Part shown: piece after piece, positions 45,798 through 58,097 of the stretch | Position numbering within the stretch: position 1 is the first letter of the stretch | Layout: the number at the start of each line of letters is the position of its first letter | From: Spirodela intermedia | Lineage: Eukaryota; Streptophyta; Magnoliopsida; Alismatales; Araceae | Assembly (NCBI GenBank): GCA_902729315.2 | Contig: LR746278.1 | Span: forward strand, 4,597,501-4,661,500 | DNA: 64,000 nt | Direction: 5' to 3' | The notes under the pieces: model-generated | The model's input: only the letters and a program-made list of their open reading frames with translations | Told to the model about the DNA's origin: nothing | The model's database searches: none | Made by a program: the position numbers and the translations under genes

Positions 45798-47764
45798 TGA
45801 CGTGACTTAGTTGTTGTATATTAAATCATGTAAATCTAAAATTTATAAAACTAGAAAATATAAATTTTCAGATATTTAGAAGTATTTTTAAATGAATATA
45901 TCAATTATAATTTAATAAAACTTCTAAAAATAGCAGTAATTTTCTAGATCAATTAAGGATGTCATATAATATCTGGTAATTATTTAAAATTTTCCTCAAT
46001 GAATATGATTTTTTATGAATTTTACACTAGGAAATGAAAATAAAATATATTTAAAATTTATAAAAAAGAGAAATAAGGGTGCGGACATCAAGATGACGTC
46101 AAAGCCCCAACAAATGTGAATCGGGCAAAAACAGATCAAAATTTGACGTGACTCAGTCATTGTATAGTAAATCACGCAAATTTAAAATTTATAAAACTAG
46201 AAAATATGATTTTTTGAATATTTAGAAGTATTTTCGAACAAATATATCAATTATAATTCAATAAAACTTCCACAAATAATGATAATTTACCAAGTCAATC
46301 ACAAGGATGTAATATAATATCTGATAATTAGTGAGAATTTTTCTCAATGAATATGATTTTCTATGAATTTTATACTAAGAAATGAAAAGGAAATATATTG
46401 AAAATTCACAAAAAAAGGAAATAAGGGTGTAGATGTTAGGATGATGTTAGTGCTCGATGAATGTAAATTGGGCGGAAATAGAGTTCTGCCTAGTGATTCT
46501 TACGTAAACGATTACAGATGATTTAATTAATCAAATTAAGATCTATAAAAGTTTGAAGAATCGTAATTGAACAAAGTATATTTTGGTATTAAAAACACAA
46601 AAATTATCACTAAATGAAGCATAAAGTAAGTTGAAAGTAGGAAAATAGAGTTCCGACGTCGCAACGACGATGCATCAGCGATGCACCGGAATCCTAAGCA
46701 TTTGGGAGAATCGTCGTGTAATGTTTACGGCCTCGAAAGCTCTCATTGGACGCCGGAATCCTAGATCTCCTTGTAAAGTCTAAAAATCAATAAAATGGGT
46801 CATCGAATCGTCTCCGGTGGCTGTACTTGGCGGAGTAGAAAAACGGTGACTTTGTGGCTTTCTGACGACTGTCACCCGACAGAGAGGAGCTAGATGGAGG
46901 TGGGGCGCGTGTCAGGGAGCTTCATCCTCAGGTCTGCGCAGCAAGAGGAGGCTCTTCATCGCATCCGGTATGCTCTCAGGAGGTGGTGACTCATCTCCCA
47001 GCGGATCGTCCTCTTCTCAATGACAGCTTGTTTGCGATCAATCAAAGATGATTTACTCGATGAATTCGCAATCCTTTTATCGCAAATCCTTCAGTAATTT
47101 TAGTAATAATACTCCGTGAATCATATTGATGAGATTTTCGCCAATGATCCAACTATTCTGGTTGCTTAATCCTTTATCAGGGATCTATAAGAAAGTCACG
47201 ATAATCAGATAAAAATATGAGTTTTAGCTCCGGAGGATTCAAACCCTCACCGGTTGCTCTCACCTCTTCTGAGGAAGGTGATGGGTTTAGTCTCACCTTG
47301 GTTGTGCACCAAATTTTTGGGCGAATATATAATATTACTACATTTCTAAACAAAGTCCCTTTCTCGCATGTATATGACCACTCCTTGCCCCACAGTCGGC
47401 TGGCCACTAGTGACGTGGAAGGGGAGTGGCGCACGCATGCCTCTATCGGTTCAAGCCACTCGAGCCCTTACTCGCGGCTACTCCCCGACTACGCTTCCAA
47501 CCCGCTTGCGGGCCCAACGGCTGATGGGTCCCCCTTATTTTTGTCTTATTTTTATTTTTAATTTCTTTTTATTCATTTATCGTAAAAGCAAGATTGTAAA
47601 ATCATATAAATTCATGTAAAATCACATAATTACCCAAAAATTTACATTAATTAACTGAAAACCACTTTTCACACTTTAACACAAATATAAGTCTATTTAT
47701 CATGAGTTGAAGTTAAAACTATATTATTTACTAATTATTAACTCATGATAATGAAGACTTATCA
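45798..47764 (-). mobile_element. Collapsed element: full LTR (H) plus truncated LTR (G)
   Basis: A perfect 5-bp target duplication ACATT (45793-45797 and 47765-47769) encloses one insertion. Inside it are a 340-bp LTR end (G, 45798-46136), then 'tcaaaatt', then a full 1621-bp LTR (H, 46144-47764), all in minus orientation. In sense order this is 5' LTR, seven nt of primer-site flank (AATTTTG), and the last 340 bp of the 3' LTR. The whole body and most of the 3' LTR were deleted. Confidence 0.88.
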
Positions 47765-47814
47765 ACATTGGATTGCCTAATTGTTCATAGAAAAGTTTTA
47801 GACAAGTTGTTGAT

Positions 47815-49448
47815 TGACGCGACTCAGTCGTTGTATATTAAATTACATAAATATAAAATTTATAAAACTAAAAAATATGAATTTTTGAATATTTAAAAGT
47901 ATTTCTGAATAAATATATTGATTATAATTTAATAAAACTTCCAAAAATAATAGTAATTTTCCAAGTTGATCATAGGGATGTAATATAATATCTGGTAATT
48001 ATTTCAAATTTTTCTCAAAGAATACTATTTTCTATGTATTTTATACTAAGAATTGAAAAGGAAATATATTTAAAATTCACAAAAAAAGGAAATAAGGGTG
48101 CGAACGTCAGGATGACATCAGCGCCCAACGAATGCGAATCGAGCAGAAACAAAGTTCCGCTTGATGATTCTTATGTAAGTGATTACAGATGATTTAATTA
48201 ATCAAATTAAGATTTGTAAAAGTCGAAAGAATAGTAATTGAACAAAATATATTTTGGTAAATTAAAAACATAAAAATTATCACTAAATGAAGCGTAAAGT
48301 AAATTGAAAGTAGGAAAATAGAGTTCCGGCGTCGCGATGGTGATGCGTCGGCGATGCATCGAAATCTTGAGCATTCGGGAGGATTGTCGTGTAGTGTCCA
48401 CAACCTCGAAGGCTCTCCTTAGACAAAGACGACATGGGGCAATCTCTAGATCTTCTCGTGAAGTCTAGAGATCAATGAAGTGGGTCGTGAAATCATCTCT
48501 GGCAGCTGTCACTTGGCAGAGCAGAAAAACAACGACTTTGCAGCTCTCCGGCAGTTGTCACTCAACGAAGAGGAGTTAGATGGAGGTGAGGCGCATGTCA
48601 AGGAGCTTCATCCTCAAGTACGCTTAGCAAGAGGAGGCTCTTCATCGCATCTGGTATGCTCTCAAGAGGTAGCGACTCGTCTCTTAGTAGATCATTCTCT
48701 TCCCGACGATGGCTTGTTCGTCGATCAATCGAAGATGATTTATTTGATGGATTCATGATCCTTTTATCGCGAATCCTTCAACAATTTTAGTAGCAATGCT
48801 CTGCGAATCATGTTAACGAGATTTTCATCGATGATCCAGCGATTCTCGTTGCTTAATCCTTCACCGACGATCTGTAAGAAAGTCACGATAATCAGATAAA
48901 AATATATGACTTTTGACTATAGAAGGACTCGAACTTGCGCTAGTCGCCCGCCTCTTCTAAGGAAGCTGTGACGGGGGTTTAGTCCCACATCGATTGTGCG
49001 GCAACTTTTCGGGTGAATATATAGTAATGTTAGCTTTCTAAACAAAGTTCCTTCTCTCGTGTATATGACCACTCCTTGCCCCACAAGTGGTTGGCCACTG
49101 GTGACGTGGAATGGGAGTGGTGCACACATGCCCCTATCTATCGGTCCAAGCCACTCGGGCCCCTACTCACAGCTACTCCCCAACTGTGCTTCCGACCCGC
49201 TTGTGGGCCCGGCTAGCCGGTGGGTCCCCCTATTTTGCAATATTTTTATTTTATTTCTTGTTCTTTATTTATCTCAAAAATAAGACTGTAAAAATCATAT
49301 AAAATCACATAGTTACCCAAAAATTCATGTTAATCAACTGAAAATTACTTTTCGTACTTTAACACAAATATAAGTCTACTTATCATGAATTAAGGCTAAA
49401 AAATATATTATTTACTAATTATTAACTCATGATAATGAAGACTTATCA
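47815..49448 (-). mobile_element. Solo LTR (I)
   Basis: 1634 bp, minus orientation, tgacgcgactcag to gaagacttatca, flanked by the perfect 5-bp duplication TTGAT (47810-47814 and 49449-49453). It lies only about 45 bp from the preceding element. Confidence 0.93.
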
Positions 49449-49453
49449 TTGAT

Positions 49454-49949
49454 TCATATTAATGATTGAGCAGATGGGTCGTCAATTAATTCGAGTAAAT
49501 CTGCATTAATATTTTAAACTTTACATACAACATAGAGTTCATTGAAATCATTACTAGCTGGAGGTGGAGAGCTGAAAGATTTGGAATGCACAAGACCTTG
49601 GCAATAGAGGAAAATTCAGCACAACATAAAAGAAAGTTTGACCTTTGAAGTCAAATGATCAAATGCCATCTAGATGCGAACGATCTAGAAATTTCTTAGG
49701 AATGGATCAGCATTATCTTGCTGTACGTTGTCCATAACTCCAATAGGGGAATCTGGATTTCCCTTCAGTGCTTCACTTAATATGAGACATACCCTCCATT
49801 ACCTAATAATATTTAAAACGGTGGAGTTGACAAGAAGATACCAAGAAGAGACTAGATGGATGAACAATAGGGATTACATGTTATAGTATTTCATGTATTA
49901 CATACACTAAGATAGCACACCATAAGCCAACATTAATTGTGCCACAAGA
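49454..49949. other. DNA upstream of the pol remnant
   Basis: No motif recognised. Possibly the decayed gag/protease part of the element whose pol follows. Confidence 0.35.
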
Positions 49950-52900
49950 ATGATAGACATTTCTTTTGGAGGTCAAAAGATATCTCTTAATGTCTTTAGG
50001 GCATCACAATATCCACATGAAGAAGAGGAGTGTAATATAAGTGATGGGTTTGAGGATTTTAGAGATGCGATTTCTATAGATAATCTAGTTCAACAAATCT
50101 ACATAGTCCAAGCGTCACCTGAAAAATTGAGTGTTAGACCTAAAATTGAAGTGTCTCTTTTGCTGCCATCTAATACCATAACTCTTCTCTTGCAACACAC
50201 TCCTAGCCAAAATTAAAGCCTTTACCTAACTCAAGTATATTTTTCTATGGCCAAATCAAACTTTACCTATTATTATTTCTGCTCATCTTACCTTAGTGTA
50301 GGAAAAGAAAGAATTATAAGTTCTAATTACACATAAACATACTATTGTATGGACTATACCAGACTTAAAAGGTATAAGCCCAACTATTTGTATCCACCAC
50401 ATATATGTAGAGGATAATGCAAAAACAAGTAGAGAAATGCAAAGGATGCTGAATCAGAATATAAAGAAAGTAGTGAAAAAGGAAGTAGTCAAATGGCTTG
50501 ATGTTGGATTTATATATCCTATATCTGATAGCCAATGAATCAGTCTAACCCAAGTAGTACAAAAAAAATATTAGGTATAACTACAATAGAAAAGGAGTAG
50601 GGTAAAGAAATACTAACACAATTTAATGATTGTATGGTGAGTATATATAGATTATAGGAAACTTAATGATGTCACCAAAGACCATTTTCCTCTCCCATTT
50701 TCAAATCAAATATTAGAAAGACTAGCTGGATAGAAATATTTTTGCTTCTTAGGTGGATATTCTGGATACAATTAGGTTGCCATATGCCCAAAAGTCAAGA
50801 CAAAACCACATTGACCTGCCCATATGTAACATTCACATTTAGATGAATGCCATTTGGATCATGTAATGCACTAGACACCTTTTAGAGATGTATGATATCA
50901 TTTTTTTCAGACATGATTGACGAATTTCTTGAAATATTTATAGATAATTTTTCTATTTTTGGTGATTCTTTTGACATACATTTAGAAAATCTAAAGAAAG
51001 TTCTTACTTGGTGTATTGAAATGAATCTAGTCACTTGGGAGAAAAGTCACTTCATGATGACTGAAGATATTGTCCTTGGTCATATAATTAGTGAAAGGGG
51101 AATTTAAGTAGATAAAGCAAAAGTAGATATTATATCTACTTTACTTTACCTACTTCGTTTTTAAGACATGTTGGTTTTTATCATAGGTTCATTTAAGATT
51201 TTTCTAAAATAGCTCGTCCTATAACTATCCTCTTAGCTAAAGATAGTCATTTTCATTTGGATGATGCATTTATAGAAGCTTTCAACACCCTTAAAAATGC
51301 ATTGACTCATGCACCAATCCTCCAAGCCCCTAATTGGTCAGCCCCTTTTAAGAATTAGGGGCTGTATTAGGACAATGAATTGAAAAAAAAAGTTGTGATT
51401 TATTATGCAAGTAGAACCATTTCAAATGCACAATTTAATTACATTCACTACTGAGAAGGAGCTATTAAATGTAGTGTTTGCCCTAGAAATGTTTTTTCTT
51501 ATTTATTAGGGGCTAAAATTATAACTTATTCTAATCACTCAGCCCTAAAGTTTCTACTCCATAAAAAAGATGCTAAACCAAGACTCTTTTGCTGGATTTC
51601 ATTATTGCAGGAGTTTGACTTAGAAATTTGAGATAAGGACTTTGGAAATATGGTTGTTGACCACCTATCACATATTATTACGTCTGATCATACTCTATTA
51701 GATTCATTCCTTGATGAACAGATTTCAGCTAGTAGACACAACCAGTCACCATGGTTTGCTCACATAGTAAATTATTTAGTGATAAGTAAATTACCTAATT
51801 AGTGGTCTAAGAATCAAAAGATGTATTCTTTGCTAGGCTAAAATATTATTTTTGAGATAATCCAAAGTTATTTCATTTAGGGACTGACTAGATCCTTAGA
51901 AAATGCATTCCAAAAGTGGAACAAAAAATCATTTTACATTTATGTCCCTCTTTAGCATGTGGTGGACATTTTTTAGGAAAAAAGACAACCACTAAAATTC
52001 TATAAAGTGGATTTTATTGGCCTACACTTTTTAAAGATATATATCATTTTAGCAAAACATGTCTAAAGTTTCAAGAAAGTATAAATAATTTTTGAAAATA
52101 TGCTGCCCTTAAATCCTATTCTAGTAGTTGAAATATTTGATGTTTTGGATATAGATTTCATAGTCCCTTTTTTATAATCTTTTGGCAACCAGTATATTCT
52201 TATGGTATTTGATTATGTTTCTAAATGGGTTGAAGCAATACTGTCGGGGACCAATGACCCTAAGATTGTAATGAATTTTTTGTAGAGGAATATTTTTTCT
52301 AGATTTGGGTATCCAAGAGTTATTATTAGTGATGGCAGTTCTCACTTCACCAACACACAATTTAGATCATTCCTTAAGAAATATGGAGTCAATCATAGAG
52401 TAGTCATGCCTATCACCTCTAGACCAATGGTTAAGTAGAAGTATCAAATAGAGAGATAAAGAAAATTTTACAAAACGTCATCTGTCCTGATAGAAAAGAT
52501 TGGTCAACAAAATTAGATGATACTTTATGGGCTTATCGAATTACATATAAAACACCTATTGGTATGTCACGATATAGGTTAATATTTGGTAAAAGTTGTC
52601 ACCTCTTGGTAGAGATAGAACATCGACCCTATTGGGCAATTAAGCAATTTAATCTAGATTTAAACCAAGCTAGCCAACATAGAATGTTATAAATTAGTGA
52701 ATTAGAAGAGTTGGGAAATGAAGCTTATGAAAGTTTTAAAATATATAAAGCTAAGACCAATGTTTTCCATGATAAACATATTTTTAGAAAATATTTTCAC
52801 CCAATCAAAAAGTGTGGTTGTTTAATTCTCATGAGCATTTATTTCAAGGAAAACTAAAATCAAGATGGGATGGTCCTTATATTGTTCTCAAAGTTCAGGA

Positions 52901-53035
52901 ACATTAAGTAATTAAAATCTTAGACCCGGGCTTTGGTCAAACATCTCTAGTAAATGGACAATGTCTTAAACCATATCTGGAAAATGAGCAAATGGCAAAA
53001 ATTGTATCTATTCACTTCATTGAACTTTGACCAAC
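49950..53035 (+). pseudogene. pol: Decayed Athila/Tat-like pol (protease end, RT, RNase H, integrase)
   Basis: In order on plus: the end of the protease region (DISFGGQKISLNVFRASQ, 49952-50010); reverse transcriptase (LNDVTKDHFPLPF near 50665, YFCFLGGYSGYNQVA near 50740, then FIDNFSIFGDSFDIHLENL near 50935-51000, where the catalytic YVDD-like site reads IDNF, and VLGHIISERG near 51070); RNase H (VIYYASRTISNAQFNY near 51390, ITYSNHSALKFLLHKKDAK near 51525, then a VVDHLSH block); integrase (GGHFLGKKTTTKIL near 51960, [23 protein letters not shown] near 52500, given here as separate words [10 protein letters not shown] and AYRITYKTP) and its C-terminal YKAKTNVFHDKHI block near 52750. Many stops and shifts; catalytic residues altered. 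This is a dead Ty3/gypsy element. Confidence 0.88.
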
Positions 53036-53263
53036 ATATATGTTGTTTAGCTGAAGACGTTAAACTTACTAAATTTTTGAGAGCTGTTTAATATGTTGTT
53101 TGCATTTTTCATTTTTTGTTTGTTTTGTCTTCCCCTATTGCAAGTGGATTATTGTGAGTCAATGTTGAGTAGACACCAACACCATTAAAGTTGTATCTGT
53201 CCACCCTACCCTCTTTACCATCTGAATTTTAGCTATATGATCTGTCCTTGGGATAGTGCCATT

Positions 53264-53276
53264 TGAGTTGGGGGGT
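53264..53276 (+). other. Purine-rich tract after pol (first candidate)
   Basis: 'gagttggggggtgggatg' resembles the polypurine tract of the gag-only elements, but the following DNA (tgtgaaagaacc) does not show the LTR terminus seen elsewhere. A second and better candidate is at 54099. Confidence 0.45.
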
Positions 53277-53280
53277 GGGA

Positions 53281-54606
53281 TGTGAAAGAACCAAAAGATA
53301 TTTTTTGTTGAAACAACTAATTTCAGACAACCTTTTGTCTTTTGCATATTATATATAAATTGCGTGTAAGCAAAGAACATTACACTTAGAGCATGTTCAA
53401 ATGATCATAGTCAAACTGGAAGGCTATATCAAGAGTAGAAGTTAAAGTAACTGTAGATATACATTACAAATTTCAATGAATTGAGTCGACAGGTTGGTAC
53501 TCTAGAAAGTAATTGCCATTTAGAAGGATGTTGATGATTTTTCCACCTATGGAAGTCTGGTTTAAGTTCTGCACCTCCAATTATAAATTATGTGAGTTAA
53601 GCCACTTGACTACTCCACAAAAAAAAAAGAAAAAAAAGAAGAAGAAATGAAAAACGAGTAGAGTGAAAGTTTCATCCTTCCATCAATGCAAAAAAAGAAA
53701 AAAAAGTGAGGAAAAAGCTACCTGCCCACAATAATAGAATGGTGAGGAGTCAAGGTAAGGCTTAAAAAAAAAAAAAAAAACCACACTAGAATGGAAGTGT
53801 GCACAATAGAGACTAATTTGAGGTGGTAGGAAGAAATTATAATATCCAATAGATGGTATTTACTGAAACAACAGTGCTTATCCTATAGATGAAAGGATTT
53901 GAAATTTGTAGTACAATCTTGTGGAGTACCTAGATAGATATTGATTAAATCTTCAAACTTGACTACAAAAGTAGTTGAACATATGCTCAAATTATTAACT
54001 CTCCTCTGATTTTTATGATATTGAATTATAATATTTCAAATCGTACTATCTTTAAATCAAAAAAAAGTTCACGCCTTGCTAAGGGACTAGCAATGGCATA
54101 AGTTGAGGGGTGTGTTGATGCATCATCTTCAGATGATGGTTAAGATAGATTTTTGAGAAAGAAGAGTTTTAATAATCAACAAAAGGCAACTAAATTAAGT
54201 GAAAATACTAAATTATGTTTTCAATTGCATTGCATAGATTTTCAGGTTAAAGAAACAATTTATCTCTTCTAACCTATACTTGAGTATAAAGAAGTTTAAA
54301 GTTATACTCATTAGACAGATCATTTATTGGTGAAAAAATATATATTTGCAATGTTGGAAAATCTTCCTGATTTAGTTAGGAACTTACTACAGAAAGAAGC
54401 CATTAACGAGCTTCAAGGTTTGGAGAAAGGGGCCTAGTAATCGCATCAGTAATGGGATCGTTAAGAAGATTGGAAAGAAGCCCAGTATAAAGCCCATTAT
54501 GAAGGATAGAAAGGGGACTGGTGTAGGAGCTATGGCATAAGAAGGTATTCCCTATTCCCAAGGTCTGTGGGGTGAGACAGTAGGTCGGCAGTAGAGGGAA
54601 AATAGG
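53281..54606. other. 3' region and possible LTR of the pol-type element
   Basis: AT-rich with A-runs (53615-53645, 53763-53782). From 54113 a possible LTR starts 'tgttgatgcatcatc'. No partner LTR was found in the window. Confidence 0.35.
54076..54111 (+). other. Hairpin plus polypurine tract of the pol-type element
   Basis: 'ttgctaagggactagcaa' (6-bp stem, loop AGGGAC) is followed 5 nt later by 'taagttgaggggtg' and then 'tgttgatgc', a possible LTR start. Stem, loop and spacing match the gag-only elements at 29463-29501 and 35711-35749 read on their sense strand. Confidence 0.75.
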
Positions 54607-56370
54607 GATATATTTTTAAAAAAATATATCAATTAAAAATAGTGATAATTTTTTAGGTCAATCACAAAGATGTAATATAATATCTGGTGATATTTTATAA
54701 TTTTTCACAAAGAATATACTTTTTTATGAGTTTTAGATGAAATAATAAAAATAAAATATATTTAAAATTTACAAAAAAGGAAAATAAAAGTATAGATGTC
54801 ATGATGATGTCACCACCTTGATAAATTATATATGATTCTTACATAAGTAATTATGTATAATTTATTTAGTCAAGTTAAGATATATAAAAGTGATAAAAAA
54901 ATGTAATTTATTAAAGAAGAGTTTCAAAACTTGAAATCACAAAAAGTATCACTAAATTAAGTAAAATTAAGTTAGAAGTAAAAAAAATAGAGTTCCGACC
55001 TCGCGACAAGGCTTGTCGGAATTCTACACGATCAAGATGGTTATCGTGCAATGTCTATGGCCTCAAAGTTGCTCTCTTAGACATAGACTACTTATGCATT
55101 CTTTACATCTTCTTTAGAAGTCTAAAAAATGATGGTGAAAATTAAACTAATTAAAAAAATAGAGTTTCGTCGTCGTGGTGGCGATGTGTCAAAATCTTGA
55201 GTGTTCAAAAGGGATTATCGTGTAGTGTCAATGGCCTCAAAGGCTCTCTTTAGACATAGACGACATAGATAACCTCTAGATCTTCTTGGTCTAGAAATTA
55301 ATAAGATGAGTCAATGAATCATCTCTAGTAGCTGTCACCAAATAGAGTGAAAGAATGACGACTTTTCAAATCTCTGACGGCTATCACTTGACGGAGATCA
55401 ATTGAATAGAGGTGGAAAGTATCTTATAGAGCTTTATCCTCAAGTTCGCATAATAAGAATAATCTCTTCATCACATCTGATATGTTCTCAGGAGGTGACA
55501 ACTCATCTCCTAGTAGATGTCTTTTTCCTGACGACAACCTATTAAACAATTAATCAAAGATAATGTACTCGATAGATTCGTGATCTTTTTATTTTGAACC
55601 ATTGGAAAATTTTAGTAACGATACTTTACGAATCACATTGATAAGATTTTCATTAATGATTAAGCAATTATGATGATTTAATCGTTCACCATTAAATTTA
55701 CAAAAAAATTCTGATTTAAATAGATAAAAATATGAGTTTTGGCTTTAGTAAGATTCAAACCCTTGTCGTTCGTCTCTCTGTATAAGAAAGAGTAAAATAA
55801 GTATATGAATACCTTTAAAAAATGACATCATAAGGGTATCATCTTCTCATAAATAAGGGGTATTATAGGTATTATAATTATTAAAAATATTTTGAGAAGT
55901 TGTGATGCTAGTTTAGTCCCACAAAGACTATTTTTAAGTTTTGAGATGCACATATAGTAATATAATATTCTATCATAGATGAGTTTCTCTCTCACATGTG
56001 TATAGTAATACAATATTCTATCATTAATGAGTCTTTCTCGCATGTGTGTGACCACTCGTTTACAGATGGGCCCACTATACCTAGAGAACTTCGACTTCAT
56101 ATGATCATGAAGTAGTTGTCAAGGCCCCACGTTTGGTTGGCCATTGATGATGTGGAAGGGGAGTGACATACATGTGTCTCCTGTCAGTCCTTGGCTACTC
56201 GTGGCTCTACCCGCTTGTACTTCCAACCCACTTGCGGGACTGACTGGCCACTAGGTTCTCATCCTTTTCCTATATTTTTTATTTTATTTTATTTCTTTTC
56301 ATTTATCTCAAAAACATTATTATAAAAATTATATAAACTCACATAAAATCAAATAATTAACCAAAAATTC
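54607..56370 (-). mobile_element. Old truncated LTR (J)
   Basis: Diverged minus-orientation LTR of the dominant family. It starts inside the family's AT-rich end ('aaaatatatcaatta', lacking about 120 bp) and runs through two decayed copies of the GC-rich unit ('agagttccgacctcgcgac' at 54990 and 'agagtttcgtcgtcgtgg' at 55162), the T-arm-like position near 55750, and the promoter part near 56130-56170. It ends at 'attcacattaact' without the last 120 bp. Nearly all CpG of the young copies are TG or CA here. Confidence 0.8.
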
Positions 56371-56378
56371 ACATTAAC

Positions 56379-56383
<5 letters not shown>

Positions 56384-56410
<27 letters not shown>

Positions 56411-56411
56411 T
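56384..56411. repeat. (CT)n microsatellite
   Basis: About 11 CT units with flanking TCTTT, directly after the LTR J remnant. Confidence 0.85.
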
Positions 56412-56462
56412 CTTTTCACACTTGTCTTTTCTTGAATTGCCACCTAGAGTGGTAGGCTTTTT

Positions 56463-56624
56463 ATGGTCGACGACGTCTCTTACACGCAACCTCTGCTCCC
56501 ACAGTCATCGTCTAATGGAGGCTTGAAGAAAATGCCGAAACATCACTATTGGCAATCTCCATCGAAAGAATTCGACAAGTCAACTGCTGGTTTTTCTCCT
56601 CCCCAAGGCAACATAAAGAACTGA
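56463..56624 (+). CDS. Short unrecognised frame, possible terminal exon
   Basis: 53 codons from ATG 56463 to TGA 56622-56624 in GC-richer, unique-looking DNA. The peptide is Ser/Lys/Pro-rich (SYTQPLLPQSSSNGG, then KKMPKHHYWQSP, ending NIKN). Codon use is ordinary for a plant gene and unlike the surrounding repeats, so it may be the last exon of a truncated gene. I do not recognise it. Alternative: chance frame. Confidence 0.25.
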   Translation: MVDDVSYTQPLLPQSSSNGGLKKMPKHHYWQSPSKEFDKSTAGFSPPQGNIKN

Positions 56625-57005
56625 GGCTTGCTTCACCACATGGTGCCCATCTAGTGGCTTGCTTAAAACTTCGTAGAAACTTCTCCCTTCTTTAAATTCC
56701 AGCATTGATAGGAGAGCAGACATTTCTTAAAACTTCTTTCCCTTCTGAAGAACAGATCTCAATGATGCAACAATCATCCTCAACTCATACTGCTGCAGGG
56801 TTCCACTACAGCAAAGCCACATATGGAATTTTTTTACTTTCCACCCTTAAAACTTAATTTTTTAAAAAGTGATGCATTCAGTCGTAGCGTATAACCAGGA
56901 CCTTGGATGAATTTTTCTTAAAAAATAAGTATCATTTTACTGCGCATTCACATCGCAGCTCCGCCTCTTTCCCAGTAGCCAGGTGACCCCGTTCTCTCTC
57001 TTCTA

Positions 57006-57040
<35 letters not shown>

Positions 57041-57900
57041 TCCCATTGAGAAACATGACTGACACGTTCTGCACGCACCGTATTGACGGAGAATGACAGA
57101 CGACGACCATCAGATGAAATAAATGAAGACAGATGTAGAAAGTGACGCCGTCGACGTGACTCTGTGGAAATCAAAGACTGAACCTCTGATTTCCACGTGC
57201 GACTGCACTCGACGCACTCTCATCATAATCCACAGGGACTGATTAAGAGAATCTTATCATGCGAACAGGAATGAAATTCCATGTCATCATCCAACGAAGG
57301 CATCATTGACGCGGTTGATAAAACAAATCTAGGCGCCGAAAATGGTGCTTCGATGGATGCCGATGGCCGAGGGACTTTGCGGCTGGACTGGACACTGTTT
57401 CAACGCGAAGAGATCTTACACAAAATTTATTTCATGAGAAGGACAATTTATAAACAAAGATCACGATGACATTCACTAAAGTAATTTTCCTATAAATAGA
57501 ACATGAGGAACTTTCTTTTGCAGTCCCATTTTAGCATTTGGGCTTCTTCGTACACGTGATGACCCCCCAAACCTTCACAAATTAAATGAAGAATGGGATC
57601 ATGTGTCGCGTGGGCTTCAGGCCTTCGGCTGCGCCTTTTGACGAACCCTTTTCTCATCCGACAGCATCCTTGCAAATCTGCATGAGAAGGAAGATCAGGT
57701 GAACTATTCACGACATAATTTGGATGATAGTGTACAATGTGGAAAATTTTCACCTTTTGTCTAAGATGAGTGATAAATGGCGGGTCAGATGTGGTGGTCA
57801 ATAATCGAAAACGAACATGCTTGATAAAAAATCTGTACACCGCATAAATTCTTTAGATGAATGGCCGTTACCTTTTAAGGGCTTCTCCGTTTTTCTCCGC
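56625..57900. other. Unique-looking DNA up to the gap
   Basis: It has a CT/GT microsatellite (57004-57040), a perfect 10-bp-stem hairpin GTGGAAATCA/TGATTTCCAC (57164-57196), and two unrecognised frames (57281-57469 plus, 62 codons; 57840-57490 minus, 116 codons). It does not resemble the repeats elsewhere in the window, so it may hold a gene I cannot identify. Confidence 0.4.
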
Positions 57901-57910
57901 NNNNNNNNNN
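57901..57910. other. Assembly gap (10 N)
   Basis: Ten N at the left edge of the second 5S block. The true gap length is unknown. Confidence 1.
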
Positions 57911-57978
57911 GGTCTGTCGGCGACTTCCGCGGCGACTTCAGCGGCAGCAACAACAAGCAACGAGCAAAAGGAGGGAAG

Positions 57979-58097
57979 GGGGTGCAACACGAGGACTTCC
58001 CAAGAGGTCACCCATCTTAGTACTACTCTTGCCCAAGCACGCTTAACTTCGGAGTTCTGATGGGATCCGGTGCATTAGTGCTGGTATGATCGCACCC
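57979..58097 (-). rRNA. 5S rRNA, copy 8 (type B)
   Basis: 119 nt with G81A and C95T in the C box, plus G68A in the intermediate element. First copy after the gap. Confidence 0.95.

Noticed and set aside
53159-53380. Minus-strand frame of 73 codons after pol
   Set aside because: AT-rich chance frame over the purine tract; no recognisable feature.
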